Origin: Alkalihalobacillus bogoriensis ATCC BAA-922
GTDB taxonomy: Bacteria > Bacillota > Bacilli > Bacillales > Bacillaceae_F
Reading direction: 5' to 3'
Assembly (NCBI RefSeq): GCF_000621445.1
Contig: NZ_KK211278.1
Span: 231,383-295,382, forward strand
DNA length: 64,000 bases
Below the pieces are notes generated by a model. That model was not told where the DNA came from and ran no database searches. It saw nothing but the letters and a program-made list of their open reading frames with translations. Each line of letters opens with the position of its first letter. Position 1 is the stretch's first letter. The translations under genes were made by a program, and so were the position numbers. Shown in pieces: positions 1 to 8,198 of this stretch.

Positions 1-30
1 TAATAGAAAAAAATTAAAAGATGATAATAA

Positions 31-60
31 AAAGAACGCTTGATAAGCGTTCTTTTTATT
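31..60 (+). terminator. Rho-independent terminator
   Basis: An 8-bp stem (AGAACGCT / AGCGTTCT, 5-nt loop) is followed by TTTTTA. It probably ends a gene that lies upstream of the window. Confidence 0.75.
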
Positions 61-65
61 TGGCA

Positions 66-391
66 TTAATATATTATATTGAAGAGTTCTTTAGTATGTT
101 TAGAGAAATGAAAGAAGAGCTCGGATATGATGTTCAAATTGAACAGTTGCTTTGGTTTACTTTGAATACAAAGGAAAGTCATTTCATGAGATTGGATTGA
201 TTTACAAAGTCTCTACGACTAATAAAGTGAATGTAAATAGCGACTTTTTTTATGGAAAAGAAGGAGAACATTTGTTGTATAACTGGGTTCCTATTGAGGA
301 GCTTAACAAGATTATTTTATATCCAGAGTTTTTGAAAACAGGCCTTACTGAACTACCAACAGTGACACAACATCTTATTATCGGTAAATAA
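66..391 (+). pseudogene. NUDIX hydrolase remnant (5'-truncated, frameshifted)
   Basis: Two reading frames together spell the C-terminal two thirds of a NUDIX hydrolase. The first (about 66-150) carries the end of a NUDIX box (REMKEELGY) and runs to LLWF. The second (from about 152) continues with EYKGKSFHEIGLIY and a typical W-x-P-x-EEL tail. One frameshift near 145-155 separates them. The N-terminal strand and the glycine that opens the NUDIX box are absent, and a terminator lies directly upstream, so no complete protein can be made. This is seen directly; which NUDIX subfamily it came from cannot be said. Confidence 0.7.
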
Positions 392-477
392 AAATATCAT
401 GACATAGCCTTATTACGGTGGGCGTAATTAACATAATCTGTTAAAATGAAAGATAAGAACAGAGAGGGGATGTTTTG

Positions 478-860
478 ATGATTATTGGCCTACATCATGC
501 GCAAATTACAATCCCAAAAGGTAAGGAAGAAGAGGGAAAACAGTTTTATTGTAATGTATTAGGATTACGGGAAATCGAAAAACCAGCGTCATTACAAGGG
601 AGAGGCGGGTTTTGGTTACAGGTGGGGGAAAAGAAGTTCATGTCGGAACAGAAGCTGGTTTTGACCGGTTATCAACAAAAGCTCATTTAGCCTATGAAGT
701 CGAAAATCTAGCATTTTGGAAAGAAAAATTAAAGAGTCATTCGATTGAGATTCTAGATTCGGTCCCGATTCCTCATTATGAACGGTTTGAATTTCGAGAC
801 CCTTTTGGAAATCGGGTTGAGATGATAAAAGAAATCAGGGACGGAAATGAAGATGAGTAA
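478..860 (+). pseudogene. VOC/glyoxalase-family protein with a frameshift in a G run
   Basis: The first frame starts at ATG 478 behind a GAGAGGGG ribosome-binding site and encodes the opening of a vicinal-oxygen-chelate protein (LHHAQITIP, then a GGFWLQVG strand). The second frame continues as KEVHVGTEAGFD and ends with the typical FRDPFGNRVEM module. The two join if one G is added to the five-G run near 626. The family binds a divalent metal and acts in glyoxalase or dioxygenase-type reactions; the substrate here is unknown. The break may be a true mutation or a homopolymer error, because both halves are otherwise well preserved. Confidence 0.7.
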
Positions 861-1062
861 TAAAAGAGAATCTCCTGAAAATACGAGAGAAAGACTGCGA
901 CAAGAAGAGTTAAAGCGCAATTCATTAGGTAAGGCAAATGATGCATTTCATCGAGGAAGTAGTGGAAGTTTAGTGGATTTGGTTGGCAGTTTAGGTTGGA
1001 AAGGAACAGGGATACTGATTGTTGTGATAATTATAGTCGCTTTGATAGTATCTGTATTATAA
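853..1062 (+). CDS. DUF6366 family small membrane protein
   Basis: This 69-residue protein has a charged N-terminal half (RERLRQEELKRN), a conserved LVDLVGSLGWKGTG segment and one C-terminal hydrophobic helix rich in I and V. That layout matches the DUF6366 family of Firmicutes, whose function is unknown. The gene overlaps the last codons of the preceding VOC gene, so the two are probably cotranscribed. ATG 853 is preferred because it lies about 10 nt after an AGGGA site; ATG 847 in the same frame is possible. Confidence 0.75.
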   Translation: MSNKRESPENTRERLRQEELKRNSLGKANDAFHRGSSGSLVDLVGSLGWKGTGILIVVIIIVALIVSVL

Positions 1063-1080
1063 CGGGGTAATTGTTTAGAT

Positions 1081-1267
1081 GTAGCGGACATTTGTTCCGC
1101 TATTTCAACAAAAATGTAGTGTTTCAGATATCGTTCGGACAATTATTCCGTTATTTCACCAAATTTAAACTGAATACAACACACTTTCCTGAAATAGCGG
1201 AACGAATGTCCGATAGCATGTGAGAATCAGTCTTTTTTGATAAAGTAGCGGAACGAATGTCCGTTAG
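1081..1267. repeat. Four-site inverted element A
   Basis: Core copies begin at 1086 and 1137 (forward, GGACAtTTGTTCC type) and at 1199 and 1250 (reverse, GGAACgAATGTCC). Spacings are 51, 62 and 51 bp. The spacer between the forward pair resembles the reverse complement of the spacer between the reverse pair, so the whole element is one long imperfect palindrome. Confidence 0.85.
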
Positions 1268-1312
1268 AGGTTCACATTAAACTACATGCACATCAATTGG
1301 GAGGTGGATTCG

Positions 1313-1672
1313 GTGGTAAGAAATTTACTTTACGGAATGAGTATTTCTTTTAGTCTTTATATAATACTTACAATGTTTGTTTTAATGTTTACTAGAAGCT
1401 TTGACTTAGAACTTATAAAAATGTGGGGATTCGGATTGTTTTTGCTCTTGTTTTTAAGTTCATTCCCTTTGTATAAAGCTGTTTATCACGGAGGGAAAGT
1501 CGCCAATCCAACTTATACAACGTATGTTCCACCAGACGAGCATCACCACCATACCATTCAAAAGAACTATGATTCTAGTAAAAAGCGAAATACAGATCAT
1601 CTTCAAGGAATATTAATCTGGTCTAGTGTTTTTATGCTACTGATTACGATATTATTAGCGGTCTTGTTTTAA
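1313..1672 (+). CDS. Hypothetical membrane protein, three predicted TM segments
   Basis: This 119-residue protein has two hydrophobic segments near the N-terminus (about residues 6-30 and 38-58), a polar loop containing a run of four histidines, and a final membrane segment (about 97-118). GTG 1313 is preferred because GGGAGGTGG lies 7 nt upstream; an in-frame ATG at 1286 has no such site. The four-histidine stretch could bind metal, but that is only a suggestion. The family is not recognised. A strong terminator follows, so it looks monocistronic. Confidence 0.65.
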   Translation: MVRNLLYGMSISFSLYIILTMFVLMFTRSFDLELIKMWGFGLFLLLFLSSFPLYKAVYHGGKVANPTYTTYVPPDEHHHHTIQKNYDSSKKRNTDHLQGILIWSSVFMLLITILLAVLF

Positions 1673-1710
1673 CGAGGGATAAGGTCGTTATCATTATATT
1701 ACTACTAGTC

Positions 1711-1746
1711 AGTCCACCTTATTTTACGTATAAGGTGGACTTTTTT
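1711..1746 (+). terminator. Rho-independent terminator
   Basis: A perfect 12-bp stem (AGTCCACCTTAT / ATAAGGTGGACT) with a 7-nt loop is followed by six T. Confidence 0.9.
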
Positions 1747-1839
1747 AATACTTATAAAACCAGAATGAAAAAGCAAATTGTTTGCATAATAAAGTCGTAC
1801 TCTTTAGTATAAACATACGAGAAAAAGGAGGTTGAAAAA

Positions 1840-2967
1840 ATGAACAAAAAATATGAACCGTTATTTACCGAGTATACGTTTAAACGAGGAGTTAGTATAA
1901 AAAATCGGATTGTTATGGCGCCGATGACGAATTTTGCATCTGAAGAAAATGGTGCTGTGAGTGAGGAAGAGCTCGCTTATTATAAAGAACGTTCCAATGG
2001 TGTAGGAGCGGTTATTACTGCAGTTGCTTATGTAACAAGGGATGGCAAAGGTTTTGTGAATGAAATTAGTGCAGACTCTGATGAGATGATACCAGGCTTA
2101 AAGCGATTAGCTTGCACGATTAAAGGGCAAGGGGCTAAAGCGATTTTGCAAATTTTTCATGCCGGTAGAATGGCACCACCTGAATTGTTAGAGGATGGTC
2201 AATCTGTTAGTGCAAGTGCGGTGGCTGCGCTTCGTCCGGGGTTAGTGACACCACGCGAGTTAACAGAATCAGAAGTGGATTTAATTATTGAAGCATTTGG
2301 ACAGGCAACAAGACGTGCCATTGAAGCAGGTTTTGACGGGGTGGAAATTCACGGAGCGAATACGTATTTAATTCAACAATTTTTCTCTCCGCATTCTAAC
2401 CGACGAACAGATAAGTGGGGCGGTACGATTGAAAAGCGGATGGCATTTCCGATAGCGGTTATTGATGCGGTTAAAGCTACGGTAGAGGAACATGCGAAAG
2501 AGCCTTTTCTTGTTGGCTATCGAATTTCTCCAGAAGAGGTAGAAAACCCGGGGATTACAATGGAAGATACACTTTTGTTTGTCGACAAGTTAGCAGAGCA
2601 AGACCTTGATTATTTACATATCTCAGTCCAAGATTTTTGGCAAGGGTCGATTAGGGATGAACAGGATAAAACATCAAGAGTCATCCTCATTCATGAGCGT
2701 GTTGGTGACAAAGTTCCAATTATTGGCGTAGGATCCCTCCATACTCCAGATGATGTCATGAAAGCTTTTGATACAGGTGTACCGATACTTGCATTAGGGC
2801 GAGAATTGATTATGGAACCAAAATGGGTTGAAAAAGTTCAAGCTGGACAAGAAGATGAAATTGCAACAACGATGACAAAAGAGGACCAACAACGATTAGT
2901 TGTCCCGGATACGTTATGGACAACGATTATGAATACACCTGGTTGGTTTCCGGTTGTAGATAAATAA
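1840..2967 (+). CDS. Old-yellow-enzyme family NADH:flavin oxidoreductase (YqiG-like)
   Basis: This 375-residue FMN-dependent TIM-barrel oxidoreductase resembles B. subtilis YqiG in length and sequence. The family reduces activated C=C bonds or related substrates with NAD(P)H; the natural substrate is unknown. Visible family marks are the N-terminal KNRIVMAPMT strand, the substrate-binding pair EIHGAN (His and Asn), the following YLIQQFFSPHSNRRTDKWGG loop, and the C-terminal phosphate-binding GVGSLHTPDD and ALGRELI segments. The start has an AAAGGAGG site 8 nt upstream. It is flanked by terminators on both sides and is therefore a single-gene unit. Confidence 0.88.
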   Translation: MNKKYEPLFTEYTFKRGVSIKNRIVMAPMTNFASEENGAVSEEELAYYKERSNGVGAVITAVAYVTRDGKGFVNEISADSDEMIPGLKRLACTIKGQGAKAILQIFHAGRMAPPELLEDGQSVSASAVAALRPGLVTPRELTESEVDLIIEAFGQATRRAIEAGFDGVEIHGANTYLIQQFFSPHSNRRTDKWGGTIEKRMAFPIAVIDAVKATVEEHAKEPFLVGYRISPEEVENPGITMEDTLLFVDKLAEQDLDYLHISVQDFWQGSIRDEQDKTSRVILIHERVGDKVPIIGVGSLHTPDDVMKAFDTGVPILALGRELIMEPKWVEKVQAGQEDEIATTMTKEDQQRLVVPDTLWTTIMNTPGWFPVVDK

Positions 2968-2981
2968 GGATATTAAAAAAA

Positions 2982-3018
2982 ACTGAGTGAAGAAATCCAC
3001 TTCACTCAGTCTTTTTTT
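2982..3018 (+). terminator. Rho-independent terminator
   Basis: An 11-bp stem (ACTGAGTGAAG / CTTCACTCAGT) is followed by a C and seven T, just after the flavin oxidoreductase. Confidence 0.9.
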
Positions 3019-3028
3019 GGAAGATAAG

Positions 3029-3160
3029 AAAGCATAAAAATCTTGGTCTATCAGTGAAGCTTTGAAAACTTATTCAAGAAGAGCACTTGGTGTTCACTTT
3101 CAAAAGCGGGCAGGGCTCCGCACTTCCCTTGAAACGAAAGGACGTTTCCCGAGTTTTTTT
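3029..3160 (+). repeat. Terminator-like dispersed repeat, copy a
   Basis: It matches the family that reads TATAAAAATTTTGGTCTAGC, then GTGAAGCTTTGAAAGC, and ends in a GC-centred hairpin plus T run. This copy carries an internal stretch about GTTCACTTTCAAAAGCGGG that is also found in the copy at 63063. Confidence 0.75.
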
Positions 3161-3214
3161 AATTTCCTGCAAATCTGAAAGCCTGTACTCTCCTCCATGT
3201 AACCGTTTATAATA

Positions 3215-3515
3215 CTCAGGATACTTTGTCTAATAGTAGTATTCTATTAGACACTTCTCTCCAATTTTGCACTCATTTTGTCTAATAGAGCCTTTCTATT
3301 GGACACTTTTCTCCGATTTTGCACTCGTTTTGTCTAATAGAGCCTTTCTATTGGACACTTTTCTCCGGTTTTGCACTCGTTTTGTCTAATAGAGCCTTTC
3401 TATTGGACACTTTTCTCCGGTTTTGCACTCGTTTTGTCTAATAGAAGCCTTCTATTAGACATTTCTCTCCGGTTTTACTCTTGTTTTGTTCAATAGAATC
3501 TTATAACACACATTT
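3215..3515. repeat. Tandem array of 52-bp hairpin repeats (six units)
   Basis: TCTAATAG (last copy TCAATAG) recurs at 3229, 3281, 3333, 3385, 3437 and about 3490, a strict 52-bp period except for one 53-bp step. Each unit contains an inverted repeat, TGTCTAATAG ... CTATTGGACA, followed by a T-rich spacer with CTCCGGTTTTGCACTC. The middle units are almost identical and the outer ones diverge, as in arrays that grow by slippage or unequal exchange. No open frame of note runs through it. Confidence 0.9.
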
Positions 3516-3529
3516 CAAACGCCCCCCGT

Positions 3530-3636
3530 TAAAGAAAAACGCAGGAGCGTCTTTTCTTTTCAAGCGAAGTGCAAAGCCTTCGCTCTTCTAGATTAAGCTT
3601 TCAAAGCTTCACTGCTATATCTAAATTTTTAGTACT
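3530..3636 (-). repeat. Terminator-like dispersed repeat, copy b (inverted)
   Basis: This is the reverse complement of the copy upstream of the tandem array, with the AAGCTTTCAAAGCTTCAC core and the GCGAAG ... CTTCGC hairpin. The two copies bracket the 52-bp array in opposite orientations. Confidence 0.75.
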
Positions 3637-3651
3637 TTCATATATGTCAAA

Positions 3652-3697
3652 AAAGCCTGTAGTTATGATTTCACGAATCATCTACAGGCTTTTTTTG
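3652..3697. terminator. Bidirectional terminator
   Basis: A long stem (AAGCCTGTAGttATGAT / ATCATctACAGGCTT) has a run of T on either strand. It ends the efflux-pump transcript on the minus strand. Confidence 0.85.
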
Positions 3698-3700
3698 TTT

Positions 3701-5176
3701 TTACTGAGCTTTTGTTTCCTTAGGCTGTGTTACTCTGCGAACGAGTAAAGACATAATAATCGCAGCAATAGCTAAATAGAAACCGGTGGAGAAGCTTTGC
3801 TGTGACCCGTGAGTGAGGGCAGCAATCATGTCTTCACCAGTCGGATTGCTAATGCCGTTCGTTTGTAAATAACTTTGCTGACCATTTTCCATAACCGAAA
3901 TAAATAAAGCCGCACCGATCGCTCCGGACACTTGCGTTAATGTATTCATGATCGCTGTTCCGTGTGGATAAAGATGTTTTGGAATTTGGTTTAATCCATT
4001 TGTTTGCGCAGGCATCATAATCATCGCAACAGCGATCATTAAGATGGCTTGCTGGATAACCACGACCCAAACGGGGATGCCTGGTGTTGTATATCGGTAA
4101 GTAAAAACAATTATAGCAAGAATGATCGTCCCCGGAATTAAAAGTGGACGAGGACCAAACTTGTCAAAAAGCCGTCCCATAATTGGTGACATGGCACCGT
4201 TTAATAATCCGCCGGGTAACATAATAAGTCCTGCAGTGACAGCTGAAAACAATAATGCTCCTTGCATGTAAATAGGCATAACAAGCATCATCGCAAACAT
4301 CGTCATCATTACGATCATAACCATCAATAGACCGAGAGTGAACATAGGATATCGGAATACGCGAATGTCTAGTAACGGTATATCAATTTTTAATTGTCGC
4401 CAGCTAAATAAGGCAAGAGATAGGAACCCAACGAGCAAAAAGGAGAACACCATCGGATCAGCAAAGCTTGCATCCCCTTTTCCAGCTGCGCTAAATCCAT
4501 AAACAATACCACCAAAGCCAAGCATGGACAATAAGAATGAGAGAACATCAAGCTTTGGTTTTGATGTTTCTGAAATATTAATAAGTACTTTCATTCCGAA
4601 TAAAAGCGATGCTATTGAAATTGGTAAAATAAAGAAAAATAACCAGCGCCACGTTAAACTTTCGACAATTAATCCGGAAACAGTGGGTCCAATTGCTGGA
4701 GCGAACATAATGACAAGACCGACCATCCCCATCGCTGCCCCGCGTCGTTCAATCGGGATCACTGTTAAAATAATGTTAATTAAAAGCGGGATCATAAGAG
4801 CCGTTCCGACCGCCTGTGTTAAACGGCCAACTAATAATACCGAAAACACGGGACTTACTCCACAAATGATTGTTCCGATTGTAAACAAGGACATTGCCGT
4901 AATAAATAATTGTCGAGTCGTAAAGCGTTGCATAAAATAAGCGGATATTGGGATTAGTGTACCAATCACAAGCATATATCCAGTCACAAGCCATTGCACG
5001 GTGCTATGAGCAACACCGAAATCGGCTGTAATAACATTTAAGGCAACATTCAAAATCGTTTCACTTAAAATCGCAACGAATGCACCTGATAATAGCACTG
5101 CAAGAATAGGAATCGGGTTCACCTCTGGTTTACTCGTTTCCGAAGTTGCAGCATTTTCTTGAGCGATAACTGCCAT
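3701..5176 (-). CDS. DHA2-family MFS multidrug efflux transporter (EmrB/QacA type)
   Basis: This 491-residue integral membrane protein has about 14 hydrophobic segments, as expected for drug:H+ antiporters of the DHA2 group. The first helix carries FVAILSETILNVAL, and the family motif C region near helix 5 reads GPTVSGLI. ATG 5176 is chosen because GGAGGGAG lies just upstream; a further in-frame ATG would place that site inside the gene. It is divergently transcribed from a TetR regulator, with two palindromes in the shared promoter region. This is a classic substrate-inducible efflux pair; substrates cannot be predicted. Confidence 0.9.
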   Translation of the reverse strand: MAVIAQENAATSETSKPEVNPIPILAVLLSGAFVAILSETILNVALNVITADFGVAHSTVQWLVTGYMLVIGTLIPISAYFMQRFTTRQLFITAMSLFTIGTIICGVSPVFSVLLVGRLTQAVGTALMIPLLINIILTVIPIERRGAAMGMVGLVIMFAPAIGPTVSGLIVESLTWRWLFFFILPISIASLLFGMKVLINISETSKPKLDVLSFLLSMLGFGGIVYGFSAAGKGDASFADPMVFSFLLVGFLSLALFSWRQLKIDIPLLDIRVFRYPMFTLGLLMVMIVMMTMFAMMLVMPIYMQGALLFSAVTAGLIMLPGGLLNGAMSPIMGRLFDKFGPRPLLIPGTIILAIIVFTYRYTTPGIPVWVVVIQQAILMIAVAMIMMPAQTNGLNQIPKHLYPHGTAIMNTLTQVSGAIGAALFISVMENGQQSYLQTNGISNPTGEDMIAALTHGSQQSFSTGFYLAIAAIIMSLLVRRVTQPKETKAQ

Positions 5177-5207
5177 CGTCTCTCCCTCCAATGTACTCTA
5201 TATATAT

Positions 5208-5270
5208 GAAACGGAATCGTTTCGCTAAATAATAGTACCACCATTAAATACGAAACGCAATAGTTCCGTA
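5208..5270. promoter_or_regulatory. Probable TetR operators between efflux gene and regulator
   Basis: A perfect inverted repeat GAAACG-N4-CGTTTC occupies 5208-5223, and a related imperfect one (TACGAAACG ... TTCCGTA) lies at 5249-5270. Both are in the divergent intergenic region, where a TetR-family protein would be expected to bind. Confidence 0.6.
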
Positions 5271-5342
5271 ATTGTAAAAGTTTTATTAAGATGTTAAACT
5301 GAAGGAAGAAAAGCGAGACTCGGGAAAGAGGGAGGACTTTCG

Positions 5343-5969
5343 ATGTCAAAGCAACTTGAACAACAAGAAAGCAAAAGAGGGAGACCTCTTGATATGTCCC
5401 GTAACGAAGTGATTTTAACAACGACATTACAGTTGTTAGCAGAAAACGGGTTCGACGCTTTAACGATTGATGCGGTTGCAGCAAAAGCAAAAGTCGGAAA
5501 AGCAACGATATATAGACGTTGGTCTTCTAAAGCTGATCTTGTTATCGATGCCGCCTCTATGATAAGTCCTTTTCAAAAACTAGAGGAGAGTTTAAATCGT
5601 GAACAAGACGTGCGAGAACAATTAGTTGATATGCTGTCTTTTCTTTTTCAATGTGACGATGACAAAGCGCAAACGATGCTGACGGCGATTTATAATGCAG
5701 CTTCGTCAAATGAAAAAGTAGAAAAAGCACTTAGAAACGAATTTTACTGGCGTCATAGAGAAGCGATTAAATCGATTGTTTGTCCTTTTTTAAAAGAGGG
5801 GCATTCACTTACTGAAGCGGAGTTTGACTTGCTAGCAGATATTGGACCAGCGCTTATAACGTACCGGGGTGTATTTATCGGGGAGCCATTTGACCGCGCG
5901 TATGTAGAAAGAATGGTGGATACGTTAATGATGCCGATGATTAACTCTGTGCTGTCTAAGTGTGAGTAG
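5343..5969 (+). CDS. TetR/AcrR-family transcriptional regulator
   Basis: This 208-residue protein has an N-terminal TetR DNA-binding domain (about residues 16-62) with the motif ILTTTLQLLAENGFDALTID followed by KAKVGKATIYRRWSSK. The C-terminal half is a helical ligand-binding and dimerisation domain of the TetR_C type. A GGGAGGA site lies about 6 nt before ATG 5343. By its position it most likely represses the divergent MFS pump and its own gene. Confidence 0.9.
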   Translation: MSKQLEQQESKRGRPLDMSRNEVILTTTLQLLAENGFDALTIDAVAAKAKVGKATIYRRWSSKADLVIDAASMISPFQKLEESLNREQDVREQLVDMLSFLFQCDDDKAQTMLTAIYNAASSNEKVEKALRNEFYWRHREAIKSIVCPFLKEGHSLTEAEFDLLADIGPALITYRGVFIGEPFDRAYVERMVDTLMMPMINSVLSKCE

Positions 5970-5990
5970 TGTCGGAGGGTCGAGGAGAGG

Positions 5991-6176
5991 CTAACGGACA
6001 TGTGTTCCGCTAGTGTTATGAAAAACAGCTAATTTGAATTCTTATTGGACATCGGTTCCGTTATTAACGAAATTCATAATTGAATTTGCTTGTTTTTGCC
6101 AAATAGCGGAACGTATGTCCGTTAAGAAGGTGAAACGAGGCAAAATCATTGAAATAACGGAACAAATGTCCGAACG
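5991..6176. repeat. Four-site inverted element B
   Basis: Cores begin at 5996, 6047 (forward), 6108 and 6159 (reverse), giving spacings 51, 61 and 51 bp. The element lies between the convergent TetR and ABC-permease genes. Confidence 0.85.
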
Positions 6177-6190
6177 ATGCTCAAAACCTG

Positions 6191-6799
6191 TCATTCTCCT
6201 TTTTTACTATAAATATAGATGGATAGAAGCCAAGAACAAACATAAAGGAAAGATGCGCTACCAATTATTAATAAATATACTAGGGCGTCTTCTAACATGA
6301 GTAAGGTATGCATAAAGTCTCTAACTCTATCATGTAAGTTAGGAATAAACAGAGTGACAGTGATTAAATACAAAGCCAACAATCCAATTCCAGCAAAGGT
6401 AAGATACTGTGTTTTAAAACGATAAGAAAATGGAAAGTAAAATGAAGTAAATACCATTACGAGAGATAAAATGAGTAACGGTTCTTTCCATGGTAATATT
6501 TCTTGATGGAAAATGAGATGGCCGATAAATATGATAAAAATAAAAATCGCTGTAAAAATGAATGTGCCGGCATATTTTGAACTTACAATTTCCTTTCGTG
6601 TATAGGGAAGGGAATTTAATAAAACATGTATCGTTGGTTTCTCATCCATGACAAAAACGTTCATAATCGTGGCGATACTAAATACGACTCCAAACCAGAT
6701 GCTTGATGGTTCAAGAAATAATATCATGAGCAAAATAGGAATCAAGATTAGTAGGGTATATTTTTGTAAAAGTAAATCTTTACGAATGAGCGTGTACAT
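6191..6799 (-). CDS. ABC-2 type permease of a YtrB-class exporter
   Basis: This 202-residue protein has six hydrophobic segments and little soluble sequence, as for ABC-2 membrane subunits. Its start overlaps the 3' end of the ATPase gene by 20 bp, which implies translational coupling. With the upstream GntR and ATPase genes it forms a three-gene operon like the yhc/ytr groups of B. subtilis, which are often linked to cell-envelope stress. What it transports is unknown. Confidence 0.8.
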   Translation of the reverse strand: MYTLIRKDLLLQKYTLLILIPILLMILFLEPSSIWFGVVFSIATIMNVFVMDEKPTIHVLLNSLPYTRKEIVSSKYAGTFIFTAIFIFIIFIGHLIFHQEILPWKEPLLILSLVMVFTSFYFPFSYRFKTQYLTFAGIGLLALYLITVTLFIPNLHDRVRDFMHTLLMLEDALVYLLIIGSASFLYVCSWLLSIYIYSKKGE

Positions 6800-7661
6800 T
6801 TAGATTTTCCCCTTTCTTCGTATAATACATAATATCTTCAAGGTTAGGTTTCTCGATTAACGCCATTTCTCCAAATAATAACTGAACCCGTGTTTTGTTT
6901 GCTGTTAAGCCCTCAAAACCATGATTTGATTTGCGGACAGCGATAAATTCCCGTTCAGTATCGCGATCTAATAAGTCCATACTACCTTTAACAATCGCGT
7001 ATTCTTCTTCGATTTGATAAAATTCCTTCGTGAAAATATGCTCGCCATTATGGATAAACGTAATATAATCCGCAATTCGGTCTAAATCAGTTGTAATATG
7101 AGTCGAGAAAAAAATCGTTTTCTCTCCGTCCTGCATGAGTGAATGGAGGATGTCTAACAGTTCTCGTCGGAAAATAGGGTCTAAACCAGAAGTTGGTTCA
7201 TCCATAATAATTAATTCGGCATGATGCGATAGCGCAATCGTCAAGGAAGCTTTCATCATCATCCCTTTTGAGAACGTTTTTAACCTTTTATTAAGTGGCA
7301 ATTCAAATGTTTTTACGTATTCATAAAACACATCGTCATCCCAATTTGTATAAGCGGGTTTAATGATTTTTTTCAATTCTGCAAGAGTGATTTGTTCATA
7401 AAAAATGTTTTCATCAAAAACAAAGCCTATCCGTTGCTTGATTGCTTTTTCATGCTCTTTATACTTCAAGCCGAAGACAGAAACGGAACCCGAATCTGGT
7501 TGCAATAAATTCATAATGAGCTTAATTGTCGTTGATTTTCCAACCCCATTTCCACCGATAAACCCTGTTACAAATCCTTTTTTCACATTAAGGGAAAAAT
7601 CCTTTAATTGAAATCCAGCAAATGATTTTTGAATATTTTTTAATTCAATAATATTTTCCAT
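6780..7661 (-). CDS. ABC transporter ATP-binding protein (YtrB/YhcH-like)
   Basis: This 293-residue ATPase has Walker A GGNGVGKST (about residue 37), a degenerate signature FSKGM, Walker B LIIMDEPTSGLD and an H-loop STHI. A C-terminal extension of about 70 residues follows the nucleotide-binding domain, as in the exporter subfamily that pairs with small ABC-2 permeases. Its start codon touches the regulator's stop and its end overlaps the permease start, so the three proteins are coupled. Confidence 0.9.
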   Translation of the reverse strand: MENIIELKNIQKSFAGFQLKDFSLNVKKGFVTGFIGGNGVGKSTTIKLIMNLLQPDSGSVSVFGLKYKEHEKAIKQRIGFVFDENIFYEQITLAELKKIIKPAYTNWDDDVFYEYVKTFELPLNKRLKTFSKGMMMKASLTIALSHHAELIIMDEPTSGLDPIFRRELLDILHSLMQDGEKTIFFSTHITTDLDRIADYITFIHNGEHIFTKEFYQIEEEYAIVKGSMDLLDRDTEREFIAVRKSNHGFEGLTANKTRVQLLFGEMALIEKPNLEDIMYYTKKGENLNVHAHS

Positions 7662-8038
7662 TATTCTTCCTCCTTATATAACATCGTAAGTAATTCCACT
7701 AACTCTGTAAGCGAGACGTCAATTTCTTTACTGTTTTGAATGACAGTTAATAATTGTTCTTCAATGACTTGCATCTTTCGTTCTTTCATCATTTCTTTGT
7801 TTTGTTCGGCGACAAAAGATCCTTTCCCGACAACAGAATAAATGAAGCCGTGTTTTTCGAGTTCTTCATAAGCCCGTTTTGTCGTAATGACACTGATGGC
7901 CAACTCCTTTGCGAGTTGACGCATAGAAGGAAGAGGTTCTCCGGCCTTTAACTTGTTTGATAAAATTTGCTTTTTAATTTGTGTATAAATTTGCTCGTAA
8001 ATCGGTTCTTTCGAATGATTCGAAATGATGATTTCCAT
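7661..8038 (-). CDS. GntR-family regulator, YtrA subfamily
   Basis: This short 125-residue GntR protein has an N-terminal winged helix-turn-helix (PIYEQIYTQIKKQILSNKLK, then LPSMRQLAKELAISVITTKRAYEELEKHGFI split across the domain) and only a small C-terminal dimerisation helix. That size is diagnostic of the YtrA group, which normally represses its own ABC-transporter operon. It is the first gene of the operon, and a palindrome lies directly upstream of it. Confidence 0.9.
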   Translation of the reverse strand: MEIIISNHSKEPIYEQIYTQIKKQILSNKLKAGEPLPSMRQLAKELAISVITTKRAYEELEKHGFIYSVVGKGSFVAEQNKEMMKERKMQVIEEQLLTVIQNSKEIDVSLTELVELLTMLYKEEE

Positions 8039-8064
8039 AGGAAAACCTCGCTCATTGAATTGAT

Positions 8065-8089
8065 ATTGTATATGTACAATATATACAAT
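8065..8089 (-). promoter_or_regulatory. Probable YtrA-type operator
   Basis: A 9-bp perfect inverted repeat (ATTGTATAT / ATATACAAT, 7-nt gap) lies 27 bp upstream of the GntR start codon. Its position suggests autoregulation of the exporter operon. Confidence 0.6.
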
Positions 8090-8116
8090 ATACTCATTGA
8101 TTGCAACTTTTTTATG

Positions 8117-8157
8117 AAAAAAAGCTGTAAGGAAGAAATCAAATCTTCCTTACAGCT
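8117..8157 (-). terminator. Rho-independent terminator
   Basis: A perfect 14-bp stem (AGCTGTAAGGAAGA and its complement) with a T run on the minus strand ends the serine hydrolase transcript. Confidence 0.85.
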
Positions 8158-8198
8158 TATTTATCAAGGGTTTTCGCTCATTATTTATTTTTGTGAAA

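Noticed and set aside
1081..1267. CRISPR array made of the CGGACA repeats
   Set aside because: Repeats are inverted in pairs, only four per cluster, with similar spacers across clusters and no cas genes.
3215..3515. CRISPR array from the 52-bp repeats
   Set aside because: The whole 52-bp unit is repeated, so there are no unique spacers; the units are hairpins in tandem.
4524..4940. 138-codon frame on the plus strand opposite the efflux gene
   Set aside because: It is a shadow of the MFS coding sequence, without a ribosome-binding site or protein-like features.
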